Positions 52,700 through 61,933 are shown, counted from the stretch's first letter. The stretch is 64,000 nt of DNA from Streptomyces xanthochromogenes (GCF_014650455.1 NZ_BMUZ01000004.1:186001-250000), one strand, 5' to 3'. Notes: generated from the letters alone by a model not told the origin. Made by a program: numbers and translations.

Positions 52700-53575
52700 T
52701 CAGTGCTGGGTGAGCAAACCCTCGCGCAGCCGGGTGAGGGTGCGCGCGAGAAGCCGGGAGACCTGCATCTGTGAGATGCCGAGACGATCGCCGATCTGCC
52801 CCTGGGTGAGCTCCTCGACGAACCGCAGGTGGATGATCTGCCGGTCCCTTTCGTCGAGTTCGGCGAGCAGCGGGGCCAGCGAGTGGAAGTCCTCCACCAG
52901 CTCCAGCTCCCGGTCCTCGGCACCGATGAACTCCTGCAGCGCGGCTTCGCCGAATTCGCTGCCGCCGATGGTGGCGTCCAGGGAGGCGGAGTTGTAGCCG
53001 TTGGAGGCGATGCGTGCCTCGCGCACCTCGTCCTCGGGGAGGCTCATCAGGTCCGACAGTTCCTTGACCGTCGGGGTGCGGCCGAGCCGGCTGTGCAGTT
53101 CTTCCGTGGCGCGCGCGAGCTGGACACGGGCTTCCTGGAGGCGGCGCGGAACGTGCACGGCCCAGGTGGTGTCACGGAAGAACCGCTTGATCTCACCGGT
53201 GATGTAGAGAACGGCGATCGAGGTGAACTCGGCCTCGCGGGACAGGTCGAAGCGGTCGATCGCCTTGATCAGGCCGATCATGCCGACCTGGACGATGTCC
53301 TCCATCTCCTGCGCGCCACGGCTGCGGAACCGGCCGGCCGCGAAGCGGACCAGGGACATGTTCATCTCGATCAGCGTGTTCCGCGCGTACTGGAACTCGG
53401 GCGTGCCCTCCTCCAGTACCGCGAGCCGGTCGAAGAAGAGCCGCGACAGCTCGCGGGCGTCCTTCGGCGCCAGGCGGGAGGCGTCGGCCACACGCGGCAG
53501 CGCGCCCGACTCGCCGACCCGCATGCCCGTCGCGGATCCCGCTGTCGCCGTTGCCGTTGCGCCGATGAGCGCCAT
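52700..53575 (-). CDS. SigB/SigF/SigG-family RNA polymerase sigma factor
   Basis: The product is 291 residues. Region 2 (FRSRGAQEMEDIVQVGMIGLIKAIDRFD, FTSIAVLYITGEIKRFFRDTTWAVHVPRR), region 3 and region 4 (ERDRQIIHLRFVEELTQGQIGDRLGISQMQVSRLLARTL) are complete. This belongs to the stress/development group controlled by anti-sigma partner switching. Start choice: the first ATG (53581) is only 1 nt from GGAGG, so the second (53575) is preferred. It converges with the RsbW-like gene at 52156. Confidence 0.93.
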   Translation of the reverse strand: MALIGATATATAGSATGMRVGESGALPRVADASRLAPKDARELSRLFFDRLAVLEEGTPEFQYARNTLIEMNMSLVRFAAGRFRSRGAQEMEDIVQVGMIGLIKAIDRFDLSREAEFTSIAVLYITGEIKRFFRDTTWAVHVPRRLQEARVQLARATEELHSRLGRTPTVKELSDLMSLPEDEVREARIASNGYNSASLDATIGGSEFGEAALQEFIGAEDRELELVEDFHSLAPLLAELDERDRQIIHLRFVEELTQGQIGDRLGISQMQVSRLLARTLTRLREGLLTQH

Positions 53576-53722
53576 GGCCATTCCTCCCGCCCTATGAAGC
53601 CAGATGCCGTTGCCGACCCTACGCGGCCGTCAACGCGGCCCGATTACCCCCACATTTTGCATTCATGCCTCCGTTCACACCAACGAGCTAAAAGATCGTC
53701 TTCGCCGCGGCACCTCATGGGC

Positions 53723-54547
53723 TCAGGCAGCGGTGACGGGTGCCTGCAGTTCGGTCACCCAGTCGTCACGGTCGTCCGGGCATTCCAGGTTGACCTCGCG
53801 GGGAAGTCCGGTCGCCCGGTACCCGTTGCCGTCGATCCAGCGGGCCAGTGCCTGGGCCGCGGGCAGCACCGTCTCCATGGAGCCGCGGTGCACTATGGTC
53901 GCCGCCCGGCCCACGGGCGGCAGGTCGAACACCCGGAAGGCACCTTCCTCCCGCAGCGGGGCCGCGACCTGGACGGCGGCGTGGACGATGACCCTGCCGT
54001 CGCCCTCCGGGGCATCCTCGTAGTGGGCGACACCCGGTCCCGCGGCCGCGATGCCGGCGGTGTCCAGGCGCCGGAACAGCTCGTCGTAGAGCGGGCCGAT
54101 CACCGGACCGATGGCCTCGGGCTCGAAGCTCGCGGCGGTCGCGGTCAGTTCCGCCACCCTCGTCGCCGGGATGCTCTTGATGACGACGTCGTTCGTGGGC
54201 ATGTGCCCCTCGCTCTCGATCGACCGGAGCCTCGCCTCGACCTGGACCAGCCGCCTCGCGGCCGCGGCCACCGTGGCCTCCAGTTCGGCCCGCCGTAGAC
54301 GCAGCATGCCGCGCAGTTCCTCGGTGCTGACCGGCTCGTCCAGGATCTTCTGGACCTGCTGGAGGGTGAAGCCGAGTTCCTTGAGCGCGATGACGCGATT
54401 GAGACGGGCCAGTTGGTGGGCCGTGTAGTGGCGGTAGCCGGTGGCGGGGTCGACATGGGCGGGGCGCAACAGGCCGGTCGCGTCGTAGTGACGCAGCATC
54501 CGGACCGATACGCGGCCGTGCCGGGCGAAGTCTCCGATGGTGAACAT
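53723..54547 (-). CDS. MerR-family regulator with GyrI-like ligand domain
   Basis: The product is 274 residues. The N-terminal MerR helix-turn-helix (MFTIGDFARHGRVSVRMLRHYDATGLL, TGYRHYTAHQLARL) is followed by a dimer coiled coil. A GyrI/BmrR-like effector domain (ATRVAELTATAA, YRATGLPREVNLEC) binds cationic or hydrophobic drugs in relatives. It starts at the ATG at 54547. It is not TipA-like: the TipAS thiopeptide-binding domain is absent. Confidence 0.9.
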   Translation of the reverse strand: MFTIGDFARHGRVSVRMLRHYDATGLLRPAHVDPATGYRHYTAHQLARLNRVIALKELGFTLQQVQKILDEPVSTEELRGMLRLRRAELEATVAAAARRLVQVEARLRSIESEGHMPTNDVVIKSIPATRVAELTATAASFEPEAIGPVIGPLYDELFRRLDTAGIAAAGPGVAHYEDAPEGDGRVIVHAAVQVAAPLREEGAFRVFDLPPVGRAATIVHRGSMETVLPAAQALARWIDGNGYRATGLPREVNLECPDDRDDWVTELQAPVTAA

Positions 54548-54619
54548 GATGGCTCCGAGTTCAGCGCCTGACACGGTGTGAGGGTCAACAGCCGCCGGCT
54601 GGCCCGCTGCCCGGCCGGC

Positions 54620-55507
54620 TCACGCCGACGCCCGGCCCGCCCGGGGCAGACGGCTCCGGCTGGCATTGAACTGGGCGCCGACCAGGAGGGCGAGGTTGGT
54701 GAACCAGAGCCAGACGAGGAACACGACCACACCGGCCAGGGAACCGTACAGGCGGGTGTACGAGGCGATGTGCCCCGCGTAGAGGGTGAAGAGCGCGGAT
54801 GCCGCGTACCAGAGGATCACGGCCAGCACTCCCCCGGGCAGCCCTCGACGGACGCCCCGCGCTTCGGCGGGCCCCGTACGGAAGAGCATGAGCACCAGGA
54901 CCGCCACGACGCACAGCAGTACGGGCCAGCGCAGCGCGGACCAGGCCCCGATCCCGTGGACTCCCACCAGCGAGGCGGCCCGGCGGGCGACGGGGCCCGA
55001 GATCACGATCACCACCGAGCCGGTCAGCAGCAGGGCGAGCAGCAGGAGTGCGGTGGCGACGATGGTGTGGGCCCTGCGCAGGGTGGGCCTGGTGTCGGGC
55101 ATCCGGTGCATCGCGTGCAGCGCCCGCCGGAACACCGCGAGATAGCTGGAGGCCGACCACAGGGCGCTCACGGCACCGGTCACGACCAGGACCCACACCG
55201 TGGACTGGGTCGCGGTCATCTGCCGGAGCGCGTCCCGCAGGGCGCTTGCCGACTGGGCCGGCGCGTAGGCGGTGAGGTCGTCGATGAGCTGCCCGGTGGC
55301 CTGCGGGGCGGCCAGGCCGATCGCCGAGACCGTGACCAGGAGCGCGGGCACCAGGGCGAGGAGCGCGTAGTAGGTGAGCGACGCGGCCCAGTCGGACAGG
55401 TTGTCGTTCCAGACGGCCACGGCCGTGTCGCGCAGCGCGGTACGCAGCCGCCGGGCTATGGCGGCGGGACGAGGGCGGCCGGCGACTGGGCGGGACGGTG
55501 GAGGCAC
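54620..55507 (-). CDS. YihY/BrkB-family inner membrane protein
   Basis: The product is about 295 residues with six predicted membrane segments and the family landmarks DWAASLTYYALLALVPALL, WSASSYLAVFRRALHAMH and LYGSLAGVVVFLVWLWFTNLALLVGAQFNA. Its function is poorly defined; it was once annotated as ribonuclease BN. I prefer the GTG at 55507. An ATG at 55540 is in frame but lies inside the 13-bp tandem repeat and has no ribosome site. Confidence 0.85.
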   Translation of the reverse strand: MPPPSRPVAGRPRPAAIARRLRTALRDTAVAVWNDNLSDWAASLTYYALLALVPALLVTVSAIGLAAPQATGQLIDDLTAYAPAQSASALRDALRQMTATQSTVWVLVVTGAVSALWSASSYLAVFRRALHAMHRMPDTRPTLRRAHTIVATALLLLALLLTGSVVIVISGPVARRAASLVGVHGIGAWSALRWPVLLCVVAVLVLMLFRTGPAEARGVRRGLPGGVLAVILWYAASALFTLYAGHIASYTRLYGSLAGVVVFLVWLWFTNLALLVGAQFNASRSRLPRAGRASA

Positions 55508-55521
55508 GTGCCTGTCTCTCT

Positions 55522-55560
55522 TTTCATGCAGGGGTTTCATGCAGGGGTTTCATGCAGGGG
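55522..55560. repeat. Three perfect 13-bp tandem repeats
   Basis: TTTCATGCAGGGG occurs three times without interruption, at the 5' end of the BrkB gene. Each copy carries an ATG on the minus strand in a different frame because 13 is not a multiple of 3, so copy-number change could alter the reading frame or promoter spacing. Confidence 0.85.
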
Positions 55561-55752
55561 AGCGTGGCTCTTCGAGTAGCCCCCACAGTCTGTTCCATGC
55601 GCTGTTCGGCGCGTCAACGCGCCGAGGCGGGCGGCGCCCCAGGGCGTTTCGGGCGCCGCGCACGGCGAGTGGGCCGCGGCCTTCACCGGTCCGTACGACG
55701 AGCGCCGATGCGTACGGCGAGTTGCTTCCCTTCGGGGCCCCGGGGGGCGGCG

Positions 55753-56562
55753 TCAGCTCGGGTCGCGCAGCATCGACAGCAGCAGGGCGTGGGTCTCCTC
55801 GTCGGCGGCGGCCAGCAGCCCACGGCCCGCTCCACCGAGCGGCGCTCCGTCGATTCCGGTGACGACGCACCCTGCGGCCCGGCACAGCGCCACCCCGGCC
55901 GCGAAGTGCACGCTCGTCGACAGGTCTCCGCCGTCCGTGACGTACGCCGCGCGCCTGCCGGCCGCGACCCAGGCGAGCGCCAGCGTCGTGGAGAGGACCC
56001 TGGGGCGGAAGCGCTCGATGAATCCGGGGTGGGCGAGCAGGTCGACCGCCCGCAGAAGAGGGGCACTTGGGAACGGCGGATCGAGGTTGACGTCCACCAG
56101 GCGCGTGGCGGACGACGGCGTGAGGAGGGTGTCGTCGGCTCCGGGCTTCCGCACCCAGGCGGCCTGCCCGTCGGTGAAGAAGGTCTCTTCGGCGAACGGG
56201 TCGGCCACCGCCGCCGCACCATCGCGCAGGGCCACGTTCACGGCCACCAGCATGTTGCCGACGGCGTAGTTCAGCGTGCCGCACAGCGGATCGACCAGCC
56301 ACTGGCGCGCGGTGCCGACGGCGCCCCGCTGCCCTCCTTCCTCGCCGAGCACCGCGTCGGCCGGGCGGGCGGCGCGGATGACGTCGAGGATCGCCCGCTC
56401 GGCCTCCACATCAGCGGTTGTGGCGAAGTCACCGGCCCCCTTGTCGAAGCGGTCGAGCCGCCGGCCGTACAAGGTGCGGACCACGTCCGCGCCGGCTCGC
56501 GCCCCGGCCATCGCGACAGCGGCGTCGTCCGCATTCACGTATGTGCCGTATGGGTTGATCAT
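55753..56562 (-). CDS. Inositol monophosphatase-like protein with altered metal site
   Basis: The product is 269 residues with the IMPase fold: GEEGG (Glu retained) and WLVDPLCGTLNYAVG. The family motif DPIDGT has become DPLCGT (Cys94 for the metal-ligand Asp), and the distal WD-x-AAG block reads VHFAAG (His219 for Asp). Two of the four acidic Mg ligands are therefore missing. It may be a pseudoenzyme or use another metal. It starts at the ATG at 56562. Confidence 0.82.
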   Translation of the reverse strand: MINPYGTYVNADDAAVAMAGARAGADVVRTLYGRRLDRFDKGAGDFATTADVEAERAILDVIRAARPADAVLGEEGGQRGAVGTARQWLVDPLCGTLNYAVGNMLVAVNVALRDGAAAVADPFAEETFFTDGQAAWVRKPGADDTLLTPSSATRLVDVNLDPPFPSAPLLRAVDLLAHPGFIERFRPRVLSTTLALAWVAAGRRAAYVTDGGDLSTSVHFAAGVALCRAAGCVVTGIDGAPLGGAGRGLLAAADEETHALLLSMLRDPS

Positions 56563-56615
56563 GCTGCGCAGGATACCGAGGCGGCCGTCGGCCCCTCTGC
56601 CCGTCGACCCCGATC

Positions 56616-56641
56616 CTAAGCGGATCAATTTATCCACTTAG
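56616..56641. promoter_or_regulatory. Candidate TetR operator of the DUF998-TetR operon
   Basis: Arms CTAAGCGGAT (56616-56625) and ATCCACTTAG (56632-56641) pair with one mismatch around a 6-bp A/T-rich spacer. It lies in an A/T-rich island 57 bp before the DUF998 start and probably binds the TetR protein encoded second in the operon. Confidence 0.6.
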
Positions 56642-56697
56642 TGCTACGATTTCGACGTCCCGGGACAGAGCACCCGTACGACCGGAGTGGAGCGCCC

Positions 56698-57369
56698 GTG
56701 CCCCGCAGCATCCGGCTCCCGCTGGGAGCGGCCGTTCTCGTGGTGAACGCCGTGCAATGGGTGGTCTGCGAAGCGATCACCGCGGCGGCCTGGACCGACC
56801 CGCCGTACAGCTACGCCTCCAACTACATCAGCGACCTCGGCGTACCCGTGTGCGGCACACGGTTCCAGGGCCGTGACATCTGCTCGCCGGACCACGCGCT
56901 GATGAACGCGTCCTTCATGGCCGAAGGCATCCTGTTCGCTCTCGGAGTCGTCCTGCTCGCCCGCCTGGTCACCGGCCGCACCCGGCGCGTCGTCGTCGCC
57001 CTTGCCCTCGCGCACGGGGTGGGCATGGTGCTGGTCGGGCTGTTCCACGGCTCCCGTGACGGTGTGAGCATCGGCCTGGCCATCCATGGCGGAGGTGCCG
57101 CGGTCGGCATCCTGTGCGCCAACGCGCTGGCCATCGTGGTGGGGTCGCTGCGCTCCCTCGGCCTCGCCTTGGCGTACCGCGTGTTCAGCATCGCGGTCGG
57201 CACCCTCGGCCTGGTCAGCGAGGCGTTCGTGGGGGCCTCGGCGGGCACGGCCGGGGTGTTCGAGCGCGGCGGTGTCTACTCGTGGCTGCTGTGGAGCTCC
57301 GTGACAGGGGTCCTGCTCCTGGCCGGGCGGCCGCGCCGGCCCGCCGTGGTGGAGAGGGGCGCGGCGTGA
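56698..57369 (+). CDS. DUF998 integral membrane protein
   Basis: The product is 223 residues with six membrane segments. SNYISDLGVPVCG near the N-terminus and GVGMVLVGLFHGSRDG in the middle are the DUF998 landmarks. Its function is unknown. I use the GTG at 56698; a GTG at 56641 would start inside the operator. Its stop overlaps the TetR start (GTGA), so it is coregulated with, and probably repressed by, that regulator. Confidence 0.82.
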   Translation: MPRSIRLPLGAAVLVVNAVQWVVCEAITAAAWTDPPYSYASNYISDLGVPVCGTRFQGRDICSPDHALMNASFMAEGILFALGVVLLARLVTGRTRRVVVALALAHGVGMVLVGLFHGSRDGVSIGLAIHGGGAAVGILCANALAIVVGSLRSLGLALAYRVFSIAVGTLGLVSEAFVGASAGTAGVFERGGVYSWLLWSSVTGVLLLAGRPRRPAVVERGAA

Positions 57370-58046
57370 CCCCCGAGCCGCAGCGCCCGCTACGAGCGGA
57401 CGCCGAACGAAACCGCCAACTGATCATGCGCACGGCGGAGCGCCTCATCGCGCGACGCGGGCCGGCCGTCACGCTCAACGAGATCGCGCGTGCGGCCGGC
57501 GTCGGAGTCGGCACGGTGTACCGGCGTTTTCCCGACCTTCAGGCCCTGATCGACGCGCTGTTCACGGAGCGGTTCACGACGTTCCTGCGACTCGCGGCGG
57601 CGGCCGGACAGCACGTCGATCCGGCGCAGGCGCTGCGTCAGTACTTGCTGGATGCGGCCCAATGGCGGTCCGAGGACCGGGCGTTGGACACGATCCTCGC
57701 CCACGCGGGCACGGACACGAAGCCGATCGCCCGCATGCGGGACGAACTCGGCCGGCACGTGGACGGCCTGGTGCGGGCGGCGGTCACCGCGGGCGCGGTC
57801 CGCGAGGACTTCGCGAGCGCCGATGTGTACGCCTTCCTCCACATGATCGGTGCCGTCGCCGACCGCACCCACGACATCGCCCCCGGCGCTTGGCGGCGCT
57901 ACGCCGAAGTCCTGTTGCTCGGCTTCGGCCTGCAACGGTCTCCCGCCGCGCACACATCGGCGATGACCGAAGAGCAGATCCGCCGGACCTGGCCCGAGCC
58001 GGCCACCCGGCGGAGCGCAGACCCGGGCCGGGCCGGCCGGGCGTAG
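57366..58046 (+). CDS. TetR-family transcriptional regulator
   Basis: The product is 226 residues. The helix-turn-helix covers about residues 12-60 (NRQLIMRTAERLIARRGPAVTLNEIARAAGVGVGTVYRRFPD). The C-terminal domain is of the SbtR/TetR_C type. It overlaps the DUF998 gene by 4 nt and converges with a LysR gene. It probably controls its own operon through the inverted repeat at 56616-56641. Confidence 0.9.
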   Translation: MTPEPQRPLRADAERNRQLIMRTAERLIARRGPAVTLNEIARAAGVGVGTVYRRFPDLQALIDALFTERFTTFLRLAAAAGQHVDPAQALRQYLLDAAQWRSEDRALDTILAHAGTDTKPIARMRDELGRHVDGLVRAAVTAGAVREDFASADVYAFLHMIGAVADRTHDIAPGAWRRYAEVLLLGFGLQRSPAAHTSAMTEEQIRRTWPEPATRRSADPGRAGRA

Positions 58047-58057
58047 CCCGCCTCGGA

Positions 58058-58975
58058 TCACATGGCCGCCTCCGGCAGTTCGGCGGTCACGGCGCGAACG
58101 GTGTCGCGAAGCCAGCGCTGCCCCAAGTCGCCGTCCAGACGGGGGTGCCAGGCCATCAGGTAGTCCAGTCGGCGGATCTCCCGCGGGGCGGGCAGGACGC
58201 GGAGCCCGGCGTCCGGAGGCTGCTCCGCGAGCAGCCGGGCGGGCAGAGTGAGGATCAGCCGCGTGCCCAGGACCGAGTGCGCGGCCAGGGAGTGGTAGGG
58301 CACGGTCAGCCCGGCCCGGCGGCGCGCGCCGAGGTGCTCCAGGCGGTGCTCGATCGCGGTCTGGCGCTCATCGGTCGTGCCGATGACGACGTGGGTGGCG
58401 TCCAGGTAGGCGTCCAGGGTGATGCCGGGTAGCTCGGCCAGCGGGTGGTCGGCGGAGAGGACGCACACGAACCGGTCTCCGAAGAGTCGCTCGGTGTGCA
58501 GCGCGACGAGCGGCTCCGCGCCCGCGAAGAACACGAGGTCCACGACGCCCCGGTCGAGGTCCTCGTAGATGGCGTCGTGCCAGGTGCGGAAGTGCAGGGT
58601 GGAGCGCGGGGATTCGCGAAAGACGCGCTGGAAGACGGCGGGGGCGAACACCCGCGTGTAGTCGGTGCCGGCCACCCGGAACGCCTCGGCGGCCCCGGCC
58701 GGGTCGAACTCCTCCGGCGCGAACAGGCCCTCCAGGCGCGGCAGGACGGCCCGCAGCCGGCGCTGGATCCGCTCGGCCCGCGGGGTGAGCCGGTAGCCGC
58801 GCGGCGTGCGCACGAGGAGCTCGTCGCCGAGCGCGTCCCGCAGTCGCTGCAGCGCCCGGCTCATCGCGGGCTGGCTCATCCCGGCGACCGCGGCGGCGTT
58901 CGACACGTGCCGCTCCTCCAACAGGGCGGCGAGCGGAGCCAGCAGATTGAGGTCGACCCGTTCAATATGCGCCAT
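58058..58975 (-). CDS. LysR-family transcriptional regulator
   Basis: The product is 305 residues. The N-terminal winged helix-turn-helix (LNLLAPLAALLEERHVSNAAAVAGMSQPAMSRALQRL) precedes a periplasmic-binding-fold effector domain. It is NodD/LeuO-like in its N-terminal pattern (RVDLNLL). It is divergent from an SDR gene (59111); the intergenic region near 58980-59020 is A/T-rich and likely holds the LysR sites. Confidence 0.93.
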   Translation of the reverse strand: MAHIERVDLNLLAPLAALLEERHVSNAAAVAGMSQPAMSRALQRLRDALGDELLVRTPRGYRLTPRAERIQRRLRAVLPRLEGLFAPEEFDPAGAAEAFRVAGTDYTRVFAPAVFQRVFRESPRSTLHFRTWHDAIYEDLDRGVVDLVFFAGAEPLVALHTERLFGDRFVCVLSADHPLAELPGITLDAYLDATHVVIGTTDERQTAIEHRLEHLGARRRAGLTVPYHSLAAHSVLGTRLILTLPARLLAEQPPDAGLRVLPAPREIRRLDYLMAWHPRLDGDLGQRWLRDTVRAVTAELPEAAM

Positions 58976-59110
58976 CCGAATAAGTTACATATTCATGATG
59001 CATTGGACAAATAATGGGGGGCGGCGGAATGTTGATCCTGCTGCCCGGCGAGACCGCCCGGGCAAGTCCACCGCACAGGCGTCCGGACGGATGCCGGATC
59101 AGGAGCAGTC

Positions 59111-59872
59111 ATGAACGGCTCGGTATCGCAGCACGCCTCCGGCGGCTCCCGCGTGGCCGTGGTGCTCGGCGGTTCGGGCGGCATCGGCGGCGCGGTCGCG
59201 CGCCGGCTGGCCGAGGCCGGGATGACCGTGGTCGTCCACTACGCGGGGAGCGCGGCGAAGGCCGAAGCGGTCGTGGATTCGGTCACCGAGGCCGGGGGCA
59301 CGGCACTGGCCCTGCCCGGTGACGTCGCAGAGCCGGGCGAGATGAGCGAGCTGTTCGACGCCGTCGAGGAGCGCTTCGGCGGCATCGACGCGGTCGTCAA
59401 CACCGCCGGGATCATGCTGCTCGCCCCGCTCGCCGAAATGGATCTCGACGCCTTCGACCGGATGCACCGGGTCAACGTCCGGGGGACCTTCGTGGTGTCC
59501 CAGCTCGCCGCCCGCAGGCTGCGCCCAGGCGGTGCGCTGATCAACTTCTCCACCTCGGTGACCCGGCTCCAACAGCCCGAGTACGGCGCCTACGCGGCGA
59601 CCAAGGGGGCGGTCGAGGCCATGACCCTGATTCTGGCCCGCGAGCTGCGCGGCCGGGACGTCACCGTGAACGCGGTGGCTCCCGGACCGACGGCGACGCC
59701 GCTCTTCCTCGACGGCAAGAGCGAGGAGCTGGTCGCCCGGATCGCCGGCGCCGCACCTCTGGAGCGGCTCGGCACCCCCGAGGACATCGCCGAGGCCGTC
59801 GCCTTCCTGGCCGGCCCCGGCGGCCGCTGGGTCAACGGTCAGGTGCTGTTCAGCAACGGCGGCATCGCCTGA
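59111..59872 (+). CDS. Short-chain dehydrogenase/reductase
   Basis: The product is 253 residues with a Rossmann motif GGSGGIGG near residue 20 (Gly-rich variant of TGxxxGxG), NTAGIM, and catalytic Tyr-x3-Lys in YGAYAATKGA. It ends with RWVNGQVLFSNGGIA. It is an NAD(P)-dependent oxidoreductase, 3-oxoacyl-ACP reductase-like. It is divergent from the LysR gene and 84 bp before an MDR-family reductase; both are probable LysR targets. Confidence 0.92.
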   Translation: MNGSVSQHASGGSRVAVVLGGSGGIGGAVARRLAEAGMTVVVHYAGSAAKAEAVVDSVTEAGGTALALPGDVAEPGEMSELFDAVEERFGGIDAVVNTAGIMLLAPLAEMDLDAFDRMHRVNVRGTFVVSQLAARRLRPGGALINFSTSVTRLQQPEYGAYAATKGAVEAMTLILARELRGRDVTVNAVAPGPTATPLFLDGKSEELVARIAGAAPLERLGTPEDIAEAVAFLAGPGGRWVNGQVLFSNGGIA

Positions 59873-59956
59873 GCCCAAGGCCCGGCCCCGCCCGCGCCAT
59901 CAGGTTCTCGACCACGGCGCCAGCATCAACTTCCCAGCACTGCCGAAGGGTTGACC

Positions 59957-60907
59957 ATGAAAGCCGTACGTTTCCATCGTTACGGAGACCTCCAGGTGCT
60001 CGGCATCGAGGACGTCCAGCCGCGTCCGCTCGGCCCGCTGGACGTCCTGGTCCGGGTGCGAGCCGCCGGGATCAACCCGGGCGAGGCCAAGATCCGTACC
60101 GGAGCCCTGCACGAGCTGTTCCCTGCCACCTTCCCGTCCGGTCAGGGCAGCGATCTGGCGGGCACCGTCACCTCGGTCGGCGCCGCGGTGACCGATTGGG
60201 CGCCCGGGGACGATGTCCTCGGCTGGTCCTGGGAGCGGTCCAGCCACGCCGAGTACGTCGTCGTCCCGCAGGACCAGCTCGTGCCCAAGCCCGAAGCGCT
60301 CTCCTGGGTCCGCGCCGGTGCCCTCTACGTGGCGGGCACCACCGCCTGGGCAGCGGTGGCCGCGGTCGATCCGCGGGCCGGTGAGACCGTCGTGGTCAGC
60401 GGCGCCACCGGCGGGGTCGGCAGCATCGCCGTCCAACTCCTGCGCCTGCGCAGGGCGCACGTGGTCGCGGTCGCCTCCGGCCGGCACCGGGTGTGGCTGG
60501 AGTCCCAGGGCGCCACCCTCGTCGGCTACGGGAGCGGAGCGGCCGAACGTCTCCGCCGGGCGATCGAAAGCGACAGCGGCGGGAAGGCGCACGCCTTCCT
60601 CGACTTCCACGGCGGCGAATATCCGCGGATCGCTCTCGATCTGGGAGTGCCGCCCCGGCGGATCAACACCCTCGACTACGGTGCCGCGGCCGCACTCGGC
60701 ACGCGGTCAGAGGGCAACGCCGAGGGCACCGACCGGGCGGTGCTGAGCGAACTGGCCGAGCTGGCAGCGACCGGGCGGATCGAGGTACTGGTCGACGCGA
60801 CCTACCCGATGACCGAGGTGCGAGCGGCCTTCGCCCACCTGGAACACGACCATCCGCTGGGCAAGGTCGTCCTGCTCCCCCACGACACCGGGGCCACCGA
60901 GGCGTGA
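59957..60907 (+). CDS. Quinone oxidoreductase-like MDR enzyme
   Basis: The product is 316 residues. AVRFHRYGDLQVLGIEDV opens a GroES-like domain, and VVSGATGGVGSIAVQLLRL is the NADPH-binding Rossmann motif. The structural zinc Cys cluster is absent, as in zeta-crystallin quinone reductases. It ends TEVRAAFAHLEHDHPLGKVVL. The ATG at 59957 is preferred over an in-frame TTG at 59951. It likely forms a LysR-controlled unit with the SDR gene. Confidence 0.9.
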   Translation: MKAVRFHRYGDLQVLGIEDVQPRPLGPLDVLVRVRAAGINPGEAKIRTGALHELFPATFPSGQGSDLAGTVTSVGAAVTDWAPGDDVLGWSWERSSHAEYVVVPQDQLVPKPEALSWVRAGALYVAGTTAWAAVAAVDPRAGETVVVSGATGGVGSIAVQLLRLRRAHVVAVASGRHRVWLESQGATLVGYGSGAAERLRRAIESDSGGKAHAFLDFHGGEYPRIALDLGVPPRRINTLDYGAAAALGTRSEGNAEGTDRAVLSELAELAATGRIEVLVDATYPMTEVRAAFAHLEHDHPLGKVVLLPHDTGATEA

Positions 60908-60925
60908 TGCGGAGGGCGGGCACCG

Positions 60926-61933
60926 CTATGAGCGGTGCTCGCCCCCGTGGTGCGGGCCGCAGCGAAAGTCGGCCCCGGGCCGCGGGGCCCCCGCGGGCTG
61001 TGCGACCGTCGCCGCCAGCAGTTCCGCGCACCGCACCCGCTTCGCGCTGTCGACGAGTTCGTCGCTGTCCGACGCGGCGTTGGCCAGGCTGGCACAGCAC
61101 ACGGCCAGCAGGAACGCGCCCGCCGCGAACGGCAGGCTTCGGCGGGCCGGGGGCGGCGCGAGCAACGCCCTTACCCGCTGCGGCACTTCGCCGCCGGTCG
61201 CGGCGAGAACGGCGGGGCCTGCCGCACCGGCGGACGCGAGGGCGGCGCGCCCCACGGCCCGGGCCACGACCGTGCGGTCACCGACCCGTACCGCGGCCTC
61301 CTCGTCGGCCCAGCGCTCCAGGGCGAAGGCGCCGGCCTTGGCCAGCGGGCGCAGCAGGGGGTTCAGGGCGGCGGCGAGCTGCCACAGGCCGAGGAAGAGG
61401 TGGTGCCTTCCGCGCAGATGGGCCCGCTCGTGTGCCAGCAGGGCCGCACGTTCTTCGTTGCCGAGCCGGCGCAGCATCCCCCGGGACACGACGATCCGGC
61501 CGGGCGCGCCGGGCAGGGCGAAGGCCAGCGGGGCATCGTCGTCCAGGACGCTCAGCTCGGTGTCGCCGGGCAGCTCGGCGCATTCCTTGCGGAACCGTAC
61601 GATCTGGCGGACCTGGCGGAAGGCGGCCATGCCCAAGTTGCCGACACCGGCGGCCAGGACGACGGCGCCGACGACCGCGACCGTGACGTACACCGGATCC
61701 TGCGCGCGGACCGCGGCGGCCGACCAGTGGCCCTCGGCCGCGACTTGGGGGATCTGCGCGATGCCGGTGAACGCCAGCAGGGCGAGCGAGCCCGCCCACC
61801 CGGCCGCCGTGACGAGTGCGGCGCAGGCCAGGGCCCACGCGGCCGGGCGCGGGGTGAGCCGACGTGCCATGCGCGGCGCGAGCACGGTGAGCACGGTCGT
61901 GACGACGAACGGTATGTAGACGCTGATCAGCAC
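60926..61933 (-). CDS. BlaR1-like M56 membrane metallopeptidase
   Basis: The product is 335 residues with about four membrane segments and the zinc motif HERAH in LLAHERAHLRGRHH. It lacks the extracellular penicillin-binding sensor domain of BlaR1. It is paired with a BlaI repressor gene, whose stop codon lies a few bp upstream of its GTG at 61933. Cleavage of the repressor by the peptidase is the family model. Confidence 0.88.
   Translation of the reverse strand: MLISVYIPFVVTTVLTVLAPRMARRLTPRPAAWALACAALVTAAGWAGSLALLAFTGIAQIPQVAAEGHWSAAAVRAQDPVYVTVAVVGAVVLAAGVGNLGMAAFRQVRQIVRFRKECAELPGDTELSVLDDDAPLAFALPGAPGRIVVSRGMLRRLGNEERAALLAHERAHLRGRHHLFLGLWQLAAALNPLLRPLAKAGAFALERWADEEAAVRVGDRTVVARAVGRAALASAGAAGPAVLAATGGEVPQRVRALLAPPPARRSLPFAAGAFLLAVCCASLANAASDSDELVDSAKRVRCAELLAATVAQPAGAPRPGADFRCGPHHGGEHRS

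Noticed and set aside
53723..54547. MerR protein as a TipA-like thiopeptide sensor
   Set aside because: The effector domain is GyrI/BmrR-like and lacks TipAS features; it is also 22 kb away.
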